Shown one piece after another: positions 24,740-34,367 of a stretch of DNA of 64,000 nucleotides; the stretch's first letter is position 1; each line of letters begins with the position of its first letter. The position numbers and the translations under genes were made by a program. A model generated the notes under the pieces. That model was not told where the DNA came from, did not search any database, and worked only from the letters and a program-made list of their open reading frames with translations. Origin of the DNA: Aminobacter niigataensis (GTDB taxonomy: Bacteria > Pseudomonadota > Alphaproteobacteria > Rhizobiales > Rhizobiaceae); NCBI RefSeq assembly GCF_014200015.1, contig NZ_JACHOT010000006.1, positions 124,001 through 188,000 on the forward strand. The letters run 5' to 3'.

Positions 24740-25582
24740 ATGACCCCCAAGGAACGGCCCTTTCTTTTCCGCGTGCGGGAGGCACTCGACCAGTTGCATC
24801 CGGCCGAGCGGCGGCTCGGCGACTTCGTCTGCGACTTTCCCGGAGAGCTGGCCAGCTACTCGGCGTCGGAACTCGCCAACCTGGCCAATGTCTCGAACGC
24901 AACCGTGTCGCGTTTCGTCAAACGGTTGGGCTATGAAAACTACGAGGAAGCCCGCCGTCATGCCCGCGAGGAAAAGCAGACCGGCTCGCGCCTGTTCCTG
25001 ACGACATCGACCGACACCGCCGGGGTCCAGTCGCTGGCGGCCCATGTGGCGCAGGGCATCGCCAACATCGAAGGCACCTTCGCCACCATCACCGACAGCC
25101 AGATCGATGCCGCGGTGGAGGCGATGCTGGCCAGCCGCAAGATCTGGGTGCTCGGCTTCCGCAGCAGCCATCCCTTCGCCGACTATTTCCAATGGCAGAT
25201 GACGCAAGTGGTGGAAAACATCGTTTCCATTCCGGGCGGCGGGCAGACGTTGGGCGAACATCTGGTCAGCGTCGGCAAGGACGACGTGGCGGTCGTGTTC
25301 GGACTGCGCCGCCGCATCGCGCGCATGGAAATGGTGCTCTCGGCCATCGAGAAAAGCGGAGCCAGGCTGCTCTACATCACCGACGAGGGCGTGCCCCACA
25401 GGCAGAGCGCGGCGTGGCACTTCCGCTGCCAGACGCTGGCGCCGGGACCTCTGTTCAACCACGTTTCGGCGATGGCGATCTGCCATCTTCTGGCGACCCG
25501 AGCCATCGAACGCGCTGGCGCCGCCGGCCGGACGCGCCTCAGGGGCATCGAGAGCTTCGGCGACGCACTGGAAGAGCTGTAG
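24740..25582 (+). CDS. RpiR/MurR-family transcriptional regulator
   Basis: A 280-residue regulator with an N-terminal HTH-6 domain (ASELANLANVSNATVSRFVKRLGY, about residues 40-65) and a C-terminal SIS domain (WVLGFRSSHPFADYFQWQM onward) that normally senses a phosphosugar or related ligand. An in-frame ATG 33 bases earlier is also possible; neither start has a strong ribosome site. It diverges from the MFS/racemase operon and ends 33 bases from the convergent pta gene. Confidence 0.87.
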   Translation: MTPKERPFLFRVREALDQLHPAERRLGDFVCDFPGELASYSASELANLANVSNATVSRFVKRLGYENYEEARRHAREEKQTGSRLFLTTSTDTAGVQSLAAHVAQGIANIEGTFATITDSQIDAAVEAMLASRKIWVLGFRSSHPFADYFQWQMTQVVENIVSIPGGGQTLGEHLVSVGKDDVAVVFGLRRRIARMEMVLSAIEKSGARLLYITDEGVPHRQSAAWHFRCQTLAPGPLFNHVSAMAICHLLATRAIERAGAAGRTRLRGIESFGDALEEL

Positions 25583-25615
25583 GGGCGCTCAAGCCGACTT
25601 GATGTCGTTGCTGGG

Positions 25616-26614
25616 CTAGCCCTGGTTCGCCTGAACCACCGTCACGGCAATCATGTGGTAGGCGTCGTCGACGCTGCAGCCGCGCGACAGGTCGTTCGCC
25701 GGCTTGGCAAGCCCTTGCAGGATCGGACCGATGGCGTCGGCCCCGCCGATGCGCTGGGCGATCTTGTAGCCGATATTGGCGGCGTCGAGATTGGGGAAGA
25801 CGAAGACGTTGGCTTCGCCGTGCAGCGCCGAGTTCGGCGCCTTGGAAGCACTGACGGCTTCGACGAAGGCGGTGTCAAACTGCAATTCGCCGTCGATGAC
25901 CAGCTCGGGGTCGGCGGCATGCGCCAGGCGCGTTGCCTCGACCACCTTCGACACGCGCTCGTGTGCCGCGCTGCCATTGGTCGAGAACGACAGCATCGCG
26001 ACCTTGGCAGCGCCACCCGCCAGCGCCTGGTAGGAGCGCGCGGACATGCGCGCGATGTCGGCGAGGCCGGCGGCATCGGGATCGACGACCAGGCCACAAT
26101 CGGCAAAGACGAAAGCGCCCTTCTTTGCGTGATGGGGCTGGCACAGCATCATCAGGAAGAAGCTGGACACCAGGCCGACGCCCGGCGCCCGGCCGATGGT
26201 CTGCAACGCCGCCCGCACGGTATCGGCGGTGGTGGCAACGGCCCCGCCGACCGTGCCGTCGGCCTCGCCCTCGCGCACCATCATGGCGGCAAAGATCAGG
26301 GGGGAACGCAGGGCTTCCGCTGCCGCAGCGGCATCGACGCCCTTGGCCTTGCGCAGCTCGTGGTAGGCAGCAGCGAGCCGGGAGGCGAGGGGCGAAGCTT
26401 GCGGGTCCTCGATACGGAATTCCTGCGGGTCCGCACCAACGTCGGCCAGCCGCCGCTCGATGACGCCGCGATTGCCGACCAGGGTGATTTCGGCGATGCC
26501 TTCGCGCCTGGCCCGGACCGCCGCCTCGACGATGCGCGGGTCCTCGCCCTCGGCGAGCACGATGCGCCTGGGTGTCTGTTTCGCGGTGGCGATGATGCGT
26601 TCCAGCGGTTTCAT
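25616..26614 (-). CDS. pta: Phosphate acetyltransferase
   Basis: A 332-residue PTA_PTB-family enzyme interconverting acetyl phosphate and acetyl-CoA. VLAEGEDPRIVEAA lies near residue 20, and the C-terminal half has SFSTNGSA, VIDGELQFDTA and NVFVFPNLDAANIGYK, all typical of Pta. Here it closes the taurine operon, taking acetyl phosphate made by Xsc into acetyl-CoA. Its ATG shares one base with the stop of the exporter gene upstream. Confidence 0.93.
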   Translation of the reverse strand: MKPLERIIATAKQTPRRIVLAEGEDPRIVEAAVRARREGIAEITLVGNRGVIERRLADVGADPQEFRIEDPQASPLASRLAAAYHELRKAKGVDAAAAAEALRSPLIFAAMMVREGEADGTVGGAVATTADTVRAALQTIGRAPGVGLVSSFFLMMLCQPHHAKKGAFVFADCGLVVDPDAAGLADIARMSARSYQALAGGAAKVAMLSFSTNGSAAHERVSKVVEATRLAHAADPELVIDGELQFDTAFVEAVSASKAPNSALHGEANVFVFPNLDAANIGYKIAQRIGGADAIGPILQGLAKPANDLSRGCSVDDAYHMIAVTVVQANQG

Positions 26615-27648
26615 CAGGCGTGCCCCAGATAGTAGATGCCGGCGAGGATGAAGAGGCCGATGAAGATCGTCTCGGCGACGATCAGCGCGACCGCGTCGCC
26701 GCCGACGTCGAGCACGCGGCGCAGCGCGGTCTTCATGCCGACGGCGACGATGCCGGCGAGCAGCGCCCAGCGCGACGCCTCCATGCCGGCCTTCGAAACG
26801 GCTTCGGGAACGAGGCCGAATGAGTTGGCTGCGGCGAGGATGAGAAAGGCGATGACGAAGCCGGGCAGCAGCGGCGGGCGCTTGCCCGTCTCGCCGGCCG
26901 GCTGGGCGACATTGCGCGTGGCGATGGAGAAGATGAGCACCACCGGCGCCAGCATGGTCACCCGGATCAGCTTGACCAGCGTCGCCGTCTCGCCTGCCTC
27001 GGGGGAGACGGAGAAACCCGCACCGACGACCTGGGCGACGTCGTGGATGGTGCCGCCGAAAAAGATGCCGGTGGCGCGGGCGTCGAGCCCCATCGTCTGG
27101 GCGATGATCGGATAGGCGATCATGGCCAGCGTCGACAGCACCGTCACCGACAGCACGGTGAAGATCAGGTTGCGCTCGGAGAATTCGTTCTTGGGCAGGA
27201 CCGCGGCAATCGCCATCGCAGCCGAGGCGCCGCAGATGGCGACCGAACCGCTGGTGATGAGGGCGAGGCGCCAGCCACGACCGAGCAGCTTGGCCGCAAT
27301 CAGGCCGAAGACGATGGTGGCTGCGATGGCAGCGACCAGCAAAAGGATCGTACTGGCGCCGAGGCCGACGAGCAGGTCGACGCTGATGCGCATGCCGAGC
27401 AGGGCGACGCCGATGCGCAACACCTTCTTGGCGCAGAAGTCGATGCCGGCGACGCAACGTCCTTCCTCGGACAGGAAGTGGAAGGCGATGCCGAGCAGCA
27501 GCGCCATCAGCATGGCCGGCGCGCCATAGTGGTCGGACAGGAACTGCGCGGCAATCGCCACGGCACCGGTGACCGCGAGGCCGGGCCAATAGGTCTGTAC
27601 CACCGAAGGCAGGCCATTGAAGCGTTGGGTTGCGGCGGCGGTGTTCAT
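26614..27648 (-). CDS. Sulfate/sulfite exporter family membrane protein (YeiH / UPF0324, TauZ/SuyZ-like)
   Basis: A 344-residue inner-membrane protein with about ten helices and the family segments GVALLGMRIS, SGSVAICGASAAMA and FFGGTIHDVAQVVGAG. Members of this family in sulfonate-degrading bacteria are proposed to export the sulfite or sulfate released. Its position between xsc and pta supports that role. The chosen ATG gives normal family length; the frame is open 120 bases earlier, but that stretch is not membrane-like. The gap to xsc contains a GC-rich hairpin near 27682-27696. Confidence 0.82.
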   Translation of the reverse strand: MNTAAATQRFNGLPSVVQTYWPGLAVTGAVAIAAQFLSDHYGAPAMLMALLLGIAFHFLSEEGRCVAGIDFCAKKVLRIGVALLGMRISVDLLVGLGASTILLLVAAIAATIVFGLIAAKLLGRGWRLALITSGSVAICGASAAMAIAAVLPKNEFSERNLIFTVLSVTVLSTLAMIAYPIIAQTMGLDARATGIFFGGTIHDVAQVVGAGFSVSPEAGETATLVKLIRVTMLAPVVLIFSIATRNVAQPAGETGKRPPLLPGFVIAFLILAAANSFGLVPEAVSKAGMEASRWALLAGIVAVGMKTALRRVLDVGGDAVALIVAETIFIGLFILAGIYYLGHA

Positions 27649-27681
27649 CAAATCATTCCCGGTCACGGTGCTGTAGTCCTC

Positions 27682-27696
27682 GCCCGCCCGGCGGGC
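27682..27696 (-). repeat. Small GC hairpin between xsc and the exporter gene
   Basis: GCCCG and CGGGC pair around a 5-base loop in the 73-base gap downstream of xsc. It could stabilise the xsc message; there is no T-run on the coding strand. Confidence 0.3.
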
Positions 27697-27721
27697 CGGG
27701 CAGGCGTGGGTTGTCGGCAGG

Positions 27722-29497
27722 TCAGGCGAGCTTCTGCTGGCGCATGTCGGAGCGCTCGATGCCGGCAACCGGCACCGGCTTCTTCATCGCGTCGCGGCGG
27801 AACGGCTCGCCGAGTTCCTGGTTGAGGATGACCTCGACGAAGGTGGTGACGCCCTTGGCCTGGTCGTCGATTGCCTTGTGAAGGGCCGCCGTCAGCGCCG
27901 CCGGTGTGTCGGCAACGACGCCCTTCAGCCCGCAGCCATCGGCGATCTTGGCGTAGCTGAGGTTGGGGTTGAGCTCGGTGCCGACGAAGTTGTTGTCGTA
28001 CCAGAGCGTCGTGTTGCGCTTTTCGGCACCCCATTGGTAGTTGCGGAAGATCACCATGGTGATCGCCGGCCAGCCCTCTCGGCCGATGGCTCCCATCTCG
28101 TTCATCGAGATGCCGAAGGCACCGTCGCCGGCGAAGCCGACGACCGGAACGTCGGGTCGGCCGATCTTGGCACCGACGATCGACGGGAAGCCATAGCCGC
28201 AAGGGCCGAACATACCCGGCGCCAGGTACTTCCGGCCCTGTTCGAAGCTCGGATAGGCGTTGCCGATGGCGCAGTTGTTGCCGATGTCGGTCGAGATGAT
28301 CGCCTCCTTCGGCAGCGCCGCTTGGATCGCCCGCCAGGCCTGGCGCGGCGACATGCGGTTGGCTTCGCGGAGACGCGCGGTAGCGTTCCACTCGGTGCCG
28401 ACGTCGTCTTCCTCGTGGTCCATCGACGACAGCTGCTGCAGCCAGGCCGAGCGGGTCTGATGGATCGCCGCCTTGCGCTCCTCGCGACCGGCATTGCCGG
28501 CGGACGGGCTCAGCTGTTCGAGGATCTGGCGCGCCACCTGCTTGGCGTCACCGCAGATGCCGACGGACACCTTCTTGGTCAAGCCGATGCGGTCGGCATT
28601 GATGTCGACCTGGATGATCGCGGCATTCTTCGGCCAATAGTCGATGCCGTAGCCCGGCAAGGTCGAGAACGGGTTGAGGCGGGTGCCGAGCGCCAGCACC
28701 ACGTCGGCCTTGGCGATCAGTTCCATCGCCGCCTTCGAGCCGTTGTAGCCGAGCGGGCCGGCGGCGAGGCGATGGCTGCCGGGGAAGGCGTCGTTGTGCT
28801 GGTAACCACAGCAGACGGGTGCGTCGAGCCGTTCGGCCAGCGCCATGGAATCCGGGATGGCTTCGCCGATCACGACGCCGGCGCCGTTGAGGATGACCGG
28901 GAACTTCGCCTCGGACAGGAGCCGGGCCGCCTCGGCGATGGCCTGCTGTCCGCCCGAAGGCCGCTCGAGCCGGACGATGCTCGGCAGGTCGACGTCGATA
29001 ACATGGGTCCAGTAGTCGCGTGGGATGTTGATCTGCGCCGGCGCACAGCCGCGCCAGGCTTTTTCGATGACGCGGTTCAGCACCTCGGGAATGCGGGAGG
29101 GGTCGCGCACCTCTTCCTGGTAGCAGACCATTTCCTCGAACATCGCCATCTGGTCGACCTCCTGGAAGCCGCCCTGGCCGATGGTCTTGTTCGACGCCTG
29201 CGGCGTCACCATCAGCATCGGCGTGTGGTTCCAGTAGGCGGTCTTCATCGCGGTGATGAAACCCGTCACGCCTGGACCGTTCTGGCCGATAGCCATCGCC
29301 ATGGTGCCGGTGGCGCGGCTGAAGCCGTCGCACATCATGCCGGCGTTGGTCTCATGGGCGCAGTCCCAGAACTTGATGCCGGCCTTCGGGAACAGGTCCG
29401 ACACGGGCATCATAGCCGAGCCGATGATGCCGAACGCATGCTCGATACCATGCATCTGGAGAACTTTGACGAATGCTTCTTCGGTGGTCATCTTCAT
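27722..29497 (-). CDS. xsc: Sulfoacetaldehyde acetyltransferase
   Basis: A 591-residue thiamine-diphosphate enzyme that converts sulfoacetaldehyde and phosphate to acetyl phosphate and sulfite. The N-terminal pyrimidine-binding domain starts MTTEEAFVKVLQMHGIEHAFG and includes the Xsc-type CAHETNAGMMCDGFSR. The central domain has ALGTRLNPFSTLPGYG. The C-terminal cofactor motif is GDGAFGISMNEMGAIGREG, ending in an asparagine-containing segment. AAGGAAC lies upstream of the ATG; a second ATG two codons later is possible. It follows tauXY by 43 bases and is the key enzyme of the taurine route. Confidence 0.95.
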   Translation of the reverse strand: MKMTTEEAFVKVLQMHGIEHAFGIIGSAMMPVSDLFPKAGIKFWDCAHETNAGMMCDGFSRATGTMAMAIGQNGPGVTGFITAMKTAYWNHTPMLMVTPQASNKTIGQGGFQEVDQMAMFEEMVCYQEEVRDPSRIPEVLNRVIEKAWRGCAPAQINIPRDYWTHVIDVDLPSIVRLERPSGGQQAIAEAARLLSEAKFPVILNGAGVVIGEAIPDSMALAERLDAPVCCGYQHNDAFPGSHRLAAGPLGYNGSKAAMELIAKADVVLALGTRLNPFSTLPGYGIDYWPKNAAIIQVDINADRIGLTKKVSVGICGDAKQVARQILEQLSPSAGNAGREERKAAIHQTRSAWLQQLSSMDHEEDDVGTEWNATARLREANRMSPRQAWRAIQAALPKEAIISTDIGNNCAIGNAYPSFEQGRKYLAPGMFGPCGYGFPSIVGAKIGRPDVPVVGFAGDGAFGISMNEMGAIGREGWPAITMVIFRNYQWGAEKRNTTLWYDNNFVGTELNPNLSYAKIADGCGLKGVVADTPAALTAALHKAIDDQAKGVTTFVEVILNQELGEPFRRDAMKKPVPVAGIERSDMRQQKLA

Positions 29498-29540
29498 GGT
29501 TTTGTTCCTTTCAAGTGCAGGTGGGGGCGGCCTGGGAGGG

Positions 29541-30941
29541 CTAGAGGATTTCGTCCTTGAGGTAATACCAGCGGTACATTCCCCACTGGCCGAGGCGCCT
29601 AAACGGCGTCAGCAGGCCGTGACTCGGCAGCGGCGAGGTGAAGATCGGGAGGTCGAGTTCGCCGCCCTTGCCGGCGACCATCTGGGCCATGCGGCGGCCG
29701 GCCTGGGCCGAATACATGACGCCGTTGCCGCCATAACCCATGGCGTAGAACAGCTGTTGCTTCGGGTCGGGCCGAAAGATGCGCGGCATCATGTCGTGGC
29801 TGACATCGACCCAGCCCCACCAGGAGTAGTCGACCTCGATGCCGCGCAGGACCGGAAACTTGCGGTAGAGCCCTTCGAGCAGGCGGTCGAGGTGCTTTGG
29901 GTTGACCGCGTCGCGGCCGGTAATGGCGCTGCGGCTGCCGATCTGCATACGGCCGTCCGGCAACATCCGATAATAGTGGCGCAGCGTGCGCGTGTCGGTC
30001 AGCGGGATGCGGGTCTGGAAGTTCAGCATTTCGCGCTCGCTGTCGGTCAGCGGCCGGGTGACGATCGAATTGGACAGGATCGGCATCAGCCTGTGCCGCG
30101 TCAGGTCATGCAGGCCGGGCGAGGTGTAGCCAGCCGTGGCGATGCAAACGGCGCGGGCGCGGACCGTTCCGCCAGGGGTGCGCAGATGGTGGACGCCGCC
30201 CTTGAGCTCGCTGCCGAGCACGGGGCTCGACGTGTGCACCCTGGCGCCGAGCTTGCGGGCGAGCCTGAGATAACCGAAGGCGAGCTTCGCCGCATGGATG
30301 CCCATGCCGTCGGGCTCGTACATCGCGCCTTTGGCTTCGGCGTCGCGGACGAAATCGCTATGGACCTCCTCGCGCCCGATCATGCGGGTCGGATAGCCGA
30401 AGACCTCGTTCAGCAGCCGCGATTCCTTTTCCAGCGACGGCATCACCTTGTCGCGATGGGCGATGTAGAGATGGCCGCCGTCCTGGGGGTCGCAGTCGAT
30501 CTCGGGCGAGCGGATCAGGTCGCGGAAGAGGTCGAAGGCTTCGGCGATCTCGACATGCATCTTCTTGGCGACGTCGACGCCCCAGCGCTCGATCCACTGC
30601 GAACGCTTGAGACGCCCGGCGGAGATCTGCGCCTGGCCGCCATTGCGCGTGCTGCAGCCCCAGGCAACGCCGTTGGCTTCGAGCACCGTCGCCTTGATGC
30701 CGTGCTCCTTGGCCAGATGAATGGCGCAGGACAAGCCGGTGTAGCCAGAGCCGATGATGGCGACATCGACGTCGATGTCCTGGGTGACGGGGCCGTCGTC
30801 TTCCGGCTGCGGGCCGGCGGTGGCGATCCAGTAGGTTGGCGCGTAGTCCTTGCCATCGCCGGGATTGGGCGCGCGCACGGGATCGTAGGCCGGGTCGAAA
30901 GGCTTCCTTTGAGCCACCGGCCGGGCAAGCTGTTGTTGCAT
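29541..30941 (-). CDS. tauY: Taurine dehydrogenase large subunit
   Basis: A 466-residue FAD-dependent oxidoreductase of the DAO family. VAIIGSGYTGLSCAIHL near residue 60 is the dinucleotide fold, and GCSTRNGGQ is the conserved FAD/substrate segment seen in amine oxidases such as PuuB. With the small subunit it oxidises taurine to sulfoacetaldehyde, probably with a cytochrome c-type acceptor. The length matches TauY, and GGGAGG lies 7 bases before the ATG. It sits between tauX and xsc, which makes the specific assignment strong. Confidence 0.88.
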   Translation of the reverse strand: MQQQLARPVAQRKPFDPAYDPVRAPNPGDGKDYAPTYWIATAGPQPEDDGPVTQDIDVDVAIIGSGYTGLSCAIHLAKEHGIKATVLEANGVAWGCSTRNGGQAQISAGRLKRSQWIERWGVDVAKKMHVEIAEAFDLFRDLIRSPEIDCDPQDGGHLYIAHRDKVMPSLEKESRLLNEVFGYPTRMIGREEVHSDFVRDAEAKGAMYEPDGMGIHAAKLAFGYLRLARKLGARVHTSSPVLGSELKGGVHHLRTPGGTVRARAVCIATAGYTSPGLHDLTRHRLMPILSNSIVTRPLTDSEREMLNFQTRIPLTDTRTLRHYYRMLPDGRMQIGSRSAITGRDAVNPKHLDRLLEGLYRKFPVLRGIEVDYSWWGWVDVSHDMMPRIFRPDPKQQLFYAMGYGGNGVMYSAQAGRRMAQMVAGKGGELDLPIFTSPLPSHGLLTPFRRLGQWGMYRWYYLKDEIL

Positions 30942-30964
30942 CTCCTCGTCCTCCCTGGCCGTCT

Positions 30965-31351
30965 TCAGCGTTGCGCCGGAAGCAGCGGCCGGTTCTTGCG
31001 GAACGCCTGCTTGCGCACGATCTTGCCGCCGCTGAGCGTGAACAGATCGCAGCCTTCCGCCTCGATGCGGCTGCCGTCGCCATTGGTGCCTGAGAAGGTC
31101 CATTCGGACACGGCACGATCGCCGTGGACGAAGTGGCCGTGATGGGCCCAGTGCGCGTCGGGCATCGTCTTCCACACGCCGCTGAAGGCAGAGGCAATCG
31201 CCTCGGACCCCTCGAAGCGGGTGCCATGGACTTCCGGCCCGGCGACGCCGTTGAAGACGCAGCCCTCGGCGAAGAAACGCATGACGCCATCGATGTCGTG
31301 CCGGTTGAAGGCGTCGAACAAGCTGGCAAGGTCGTCGGCGGTGATCGTCAT
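30965..31351 (-). CDS. tauX: Taurine dehydrogenase small subunit (SnoaL/NTF2-like)
   Basis: A 128-residue SnoaL/NTF2-fold protein (ITADDLASLFDAFNRHDIDGVMRFFAE at the start). TauX proteins of taurine-degrading alphaproteobacteria have this fold and lie directly before tauY, as here, 23 bases away. The ATG chosen has GAGGA 7 bases upstream; the frame is open 45 bases earlier without support. The fold alone is not specific, so the assignment rests on context. Confidence 0.82.
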   Translation of the reverse strand: MTITADDLASLFDAFNRHDIDGVMRFFAEGCVFNGVAGPEVHGTRFEGSEAIASAFSGVWKTMPDAHWAHHGHFVHGDRAVSEWTFSGTNGDGSRIEAEGCDLFTLSGGKIVRKQAFRKNRPLLPAQR

Positions 31352-31387
31352 TTCGTGGTCCTCGTCTCTGGGCATGGCTTCGCCGTG

Positions 31388-31402
31388 GCCGGGCAACCCG
31401 GC
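31388..31402 (-). repeat. Hairpin between tauC and tauX
   Basis: GCCGGG and CCCGGC pair around a 3-base loop in the 119-base gap that separates the transporter genes from the catabolic genes of the operon. It may help set the ratio between the two parts. Confidence 0.3.
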
Positions 31403-31470
31403 AAACTGTTGGTCGTTGCTGGGCCGGGATCAGCCGGGCGGCGAATTTGCCGGGTGCGCGGGCTTTGCCA

Positions 31471-32298
31471 TCAGATCTTGCCCTTCCAGGGGATCAGTGC
31501 CTTTTCCAGGTAACGCAGCATCAGGTCGAATGCGAAGGCGAAGATACCGATCACGATGATGCCCATGATGACCGTGTCGCTGGCGAGATACTCGGCGGCA
31601 TTCAGCACCATGAAGCCAAGACCGCGGTGGGCGGCGACCATTTCGGCCGCGACGAGCGTCGTCCAGCCGACCCCGATGCCGATGCGCATGCCGGTGAATA
31701 TCTCGGGCAGGGCGGCCTTGAGGATCACCTGGCTGATGACTTGGGCACGGGTGGCGCCCATGGCGTAGGCGGCGTGGATCTGTTCGGTCGACACCGAGCG
31801 CACGCCGGCGCGGGCGGCGATGGCCATCGGCGCGAAGATGGCGAGATAGATCAGGAACACCTTGGGGAACTCGCCGATGCCGAGCCAGATGATGATCAGC
31901 GGCAGGTAGGCGAGCGGTGGCAGCGGCCGGTAGAATTCGATGATCGGGTCGAACAGGCCACGCACTGTGCGGTTGACGCCCATCAGGATACCGATTGGCA
32001 CGGCGGTAATCAGCGCCAGGAAGAAGGCCCCAAGCACGCGGCCAAGGCTCGCCAGCGTATGCTGGATGAGCGTCGAATTGGAGACGCCCTCGGTCATGGC
32101 GATGACGAACTTATCCCAGACGGCGAGCGGCGAGGGCAGGAACAGCGGCTTGACCCAGCCCATTTCGGTGATCAGCAGCCAGGTGCCGAAAAGCACCAGC
32201 GCCGTGATCAGGCTGATATGGCCGCTCATGCCGTCGCCGGGCGCGCCGTAGATCTTGCCGGGGCGAACGGACTTGGCTCGGGAGAGGCGCTCAAGCAT
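31471..32298 (-). CDS. tauC: Taurine ABC transporter permease
   Basis: A 275-residue inner-membrane permease with about six helices and the sulfonate/nitrate-type EAA loop [25 protein letters not shown] near residues 175-200. The start chosen overlaps tauB by 8 bases (ATGCTTGA) and matches usual TauC length. It forms the channel of the taurine importer. Confidence 0.92.
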   Translation of the reverse strand: MLERLSRAKSVRPGKIYGAPGDGMSGHISLITALVLFGTWLLITEMGWVKPLFLPSPLAVWDKFVIAMTEGVSNSTLIQHTLASLGRVLGAFFLALITAVPIGILMGVNRTVRGLFDPIIEFYRPLPPLAYLPLIIIWLGIGEFPKVFLIYLAIFAPMAIAARAGVRSVSTEQIHAAYAMGATRAQVISQVILKAALPEIFTGMRIGIGVGWTTLVAAEMVAAHRGLGFMVLNAAEYLASDTVIMGIIVIGIFAFAFDLMLRYLEKALIPWKGKI

Positions 32299-33103
32299 GG
32301 AGGAGTTCCGGGTTGCCGGACTGACGCTCGTCGCCATAGATGATGCCGAGGATTTGCTCGCGCATGTCGATGAAATCGCGGCTGGATTTGATTGCACGTG
32401 CGTTGCCCTCCTCGAGGAAGCGCCGATTGAAATCGAGCTCGTAGGTGTGGGTGATGCGGCCCGGACGCGGCGACATGACGATCAGCCGGGAGCCGAGGAA
32501 CAGCGCCTCTTCGACGCTGTGGGTGATGAAGAAGAACATCTTGTTGGTGAGCTGCCAGACCTTGAGCAGCAGCTCCTGGATGGTTTCACGGGTCAGCGCG
32601 TCGAGCGCCGCCATCGGCTCGTCCATCAAAAGCATCGCCGGGTCGCAGGTCAGTGCACGGGCAATGCCGACGCGCTGCTGCATGCCGCCCGAGAGGTGGT
32701 AGATCATGTGGCGGTGGAAATCCTGCAGGCCGACCAGGGCGAGGTTCTTGGTGGCGAGCTCGCGCCGGGTCGCCTTGTCGACGCCGCGCAGCTTGAGCCC
32801 GAATTCGGTGTTGTCGATGACATTGAGCCAGGGCAGCAGCGCGTGCTTCTGGAAGACGACGCCGCGATCGGCACCGGGGCCGACGACCTGCCGTCCGCCG
32901 AGCGTGATGTCGCCGTCGGTTGGCGTCATGAAGCCGGCCATCAGGTTGAGCAGCGTGGTCTTGCCGCAGCCCGAGGCGCCGAGCGCTACGACAAAATCGC
33001 CGCTTTTGACCTCGAGGTTCACGCCCTTGAGCGCAATGACCGCCTGGTCGGTGTAGAGGCCTGGATAGGTCAGGCTGACATTGCTGACATTGAGGGTTTC
33101 CAT
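32291..33103 (-). CDS. tauB: Taurine ABC transporter ATP-binding protein
   Basis: A 270-residue ATPase with Walker A GASGCGKT near residue 43, LSGGMQQR signature, Walker [14 protein letters not shown] and [10 protein letters not shown]. It belongs to the nitrate/sulfonate ATPase group. It overlaps tauC, so the two are translationally coupled; tauA lies 86 bases upstream across a hairpin. Confidence 0.93.
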   Translation of the reverse strand: METLNVSNVSLTYPGLYTDQAVIALKGVNLEVKSGDFVVALGASGCGKTTLLNLMAGFMTPTDGDITLGGRQVVGPGADRGVVFQKHALLPWLNVIDNTEFGLKLRGVDKATRRELATKNLALVGLQDFHRHMIYHLSGGMQQRVGIARALTCDPAMLLMDEPMAALDALTRETIQELLLKVWQLTNKMFFFITHSVEEALFLGSRLIVMSPRPGRITHTYELDFNRRFLEEGNARAIKSSRDFIDMREQILGIIYGDERQSGNPELLHA

Positions 33104-33148
33104 CGCGCCGAGCCTTTCGAAGAAAATGCAGTGGTGTGGTGGAGTAGG

Positions 33149-33179
33149 TGCCGCCGGCGCAGTGATCCGGCCGGCGGCA
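33149..33179 (-). repeat. Hairpin between tauA and tauB
   Basis: TGCCGCCGGC and GCCGGCGGCA form a perfect 10-base stem with an 11-base loop, 10 bases after the tauA stop codon on the coding strand. No T-run is present, so message stabilisation or partial attenuation is more likely than full termination. Confidence 0.55.
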
Positions 33180-33189
33180 TCGCCTGATG

Positions 33190-34209
33190 CTACTTGGATG
33201 CCTCCTTGGCATAGCTGCTGTTGACGAACGGCGCGTAGTCGTCGAGCGCGTTGTCGATCTGCTTCTGGGCGACGAGGAACTTGGCGCTTTCGTTGAGCGC
33301 GCGCACCGCACCACCACCCAGCCAGGTATCCGAGGCTTGTTCGTCGGCATTCGGGAACGACAGCAGGTTCAGCGCTTCGACCGCGCCCGCACCGTCGCCG
33401 CCGATCAGCTTGACGATACCCTGGACCTGCGGCGAGTCAGCCGTCCAGGCCGCCTTGTTCTTGTTGTAGTCGGCGTAGGCTTCGGCCAGCACCTTGGTGA
33501 AGGCGGTCATGAACTTCGGGTTTTCCGCAGCCCACTTCTTGTCGGCGACGAGACCATCGAAGGTCGGCACCGACGCGGCACCGATGACTTCGGAATCCGA
33601 GATCACCTTGCCGTTCTTGAGCAGCTCAGACAATGCCGGCGGCCAGACATAGGCGGCGTCGATGTCGCCACGTTGCCAGGCGGCGATGATCTGCGGCGGC
33701 TTCATGTTGAGGATGTTGACCTCGCGCGGGTCCACTTTCCAGACCTGTTCGAGACCAACCAGGAGGTGGAAGTGAGAGGTCGATACGAACGGTACGCCGA
33801 CATTCTTGCCCTTGAGGTCTTCCGGCTTCTCGATTCCCGAGCCGGTGCGGACGACGAGCGCTTCCGACTTGCCGATGTTGTCGAGGATCCAGAACAGTTC
33901 GAGCTCGACGCCGCGGGTGGCGGCGGCGGTGGTGCCGGTAGAGCCGATGACGCCGATCGGCACGTTGCCTGAGGCAAGCGCGGTCGAGATGTCGCCGCCC
34001 GAGCTGAACTGGCGCCAGTCGATGGTGTAGCCGGCCTCCTTGGCGGCTGCGTCGAAGCGGCCGTCGGCGATCGCGGTCACGAATGGACCGACGATCTGCT
34101 GGTAGCCGACGACGACCGTCGTCTCGGCGTAGGCAAGGCAGGACGTGAAGACGCCGGCCGCTACGGTTGCGGCGCTGGCCAAATACTTGAAATGCTTAAA
34201 ATGTATCAT
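33190..34209 (-). CDS. tauA: Taurine ABC transporter substrate-binding protein
   Basis: A 339-residue periplasmic protein with a signal peptide ending AYAE near residue 29. The mature start [14 protein letters not shown], then [25 protein letters not shown], matches the TauA/SsuA-type fold. It delivers taurine to TauBC and is the first gene of the eight-gene taurine operon, transcribed away from tauR. Confidence 0.94.
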   Translation of the reverse strand: MIHFKHFKYLASAATVAAGVFTSCLAYAETTVVVGYQQIVGPFVTAIADGRFDAAAKEAGYTIDWRQFSSGGDISTALASGNVPIGVIGSTGTTAAATRGVELELFWILDNIGKSEALVVRTGSGIEKPEDLKGKNVGVPFVSTSHFHLLVGLEQVWKVDPREVNILNMKPPQIIAAWQRGDIDAAYVWPPALSELLKNGKVISDSEVIGAASVPTFDGLVADKKWAAENPKFMTAFTKVLAEAYADYNKNKAAWTADSPQVQGIVKLIGGDGAGAVEALNLLSFPNADEQASDTWLGGGAVRALNESAKFLVAQKQIDNALDDYAPFVNSSYAKEASK

Positions 34210-34313
34210 CGTTACCCTCTTTGTTTTGTTAGCTACCGGTTGTCCGGGAACTTGCCGGCTTTGATGCCGGTCTTGGTTCTGGCCATAGGGTTAAATGGAA
34301 CACACCAATTGCC

Positions 34314-34350
34314 TTATATCCAGATTGGAAGTTGAATGATTCCAGATTGA
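34314..34350. promoter_or_regulatory. Candidate TauR operator: two direct repeats 22 bases apart
   Basis: TCCAGATTG occurs at 34319-34327 and again at 34341-34349, exactly 22 bases apart, about two helical turns. On the tauA coding strand the first copy reads CTGGATATAA, close to the CTGGAC-type direct repeats reported for TauR in other alphaproteobacteria. The pair lies between tauA and tauR, upstream of both starts. Confidence 0.65.
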
Positions 34351-34367
34351 ATGCACGGGCAAGGCCA

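Noticed and set aside
25589-25602. Short TCAAG/CTTGA inverted repeat between rpiR-type and pta genes
   Set aside because: A five-base stem is expected by chance, and no T-run follows in either direction.
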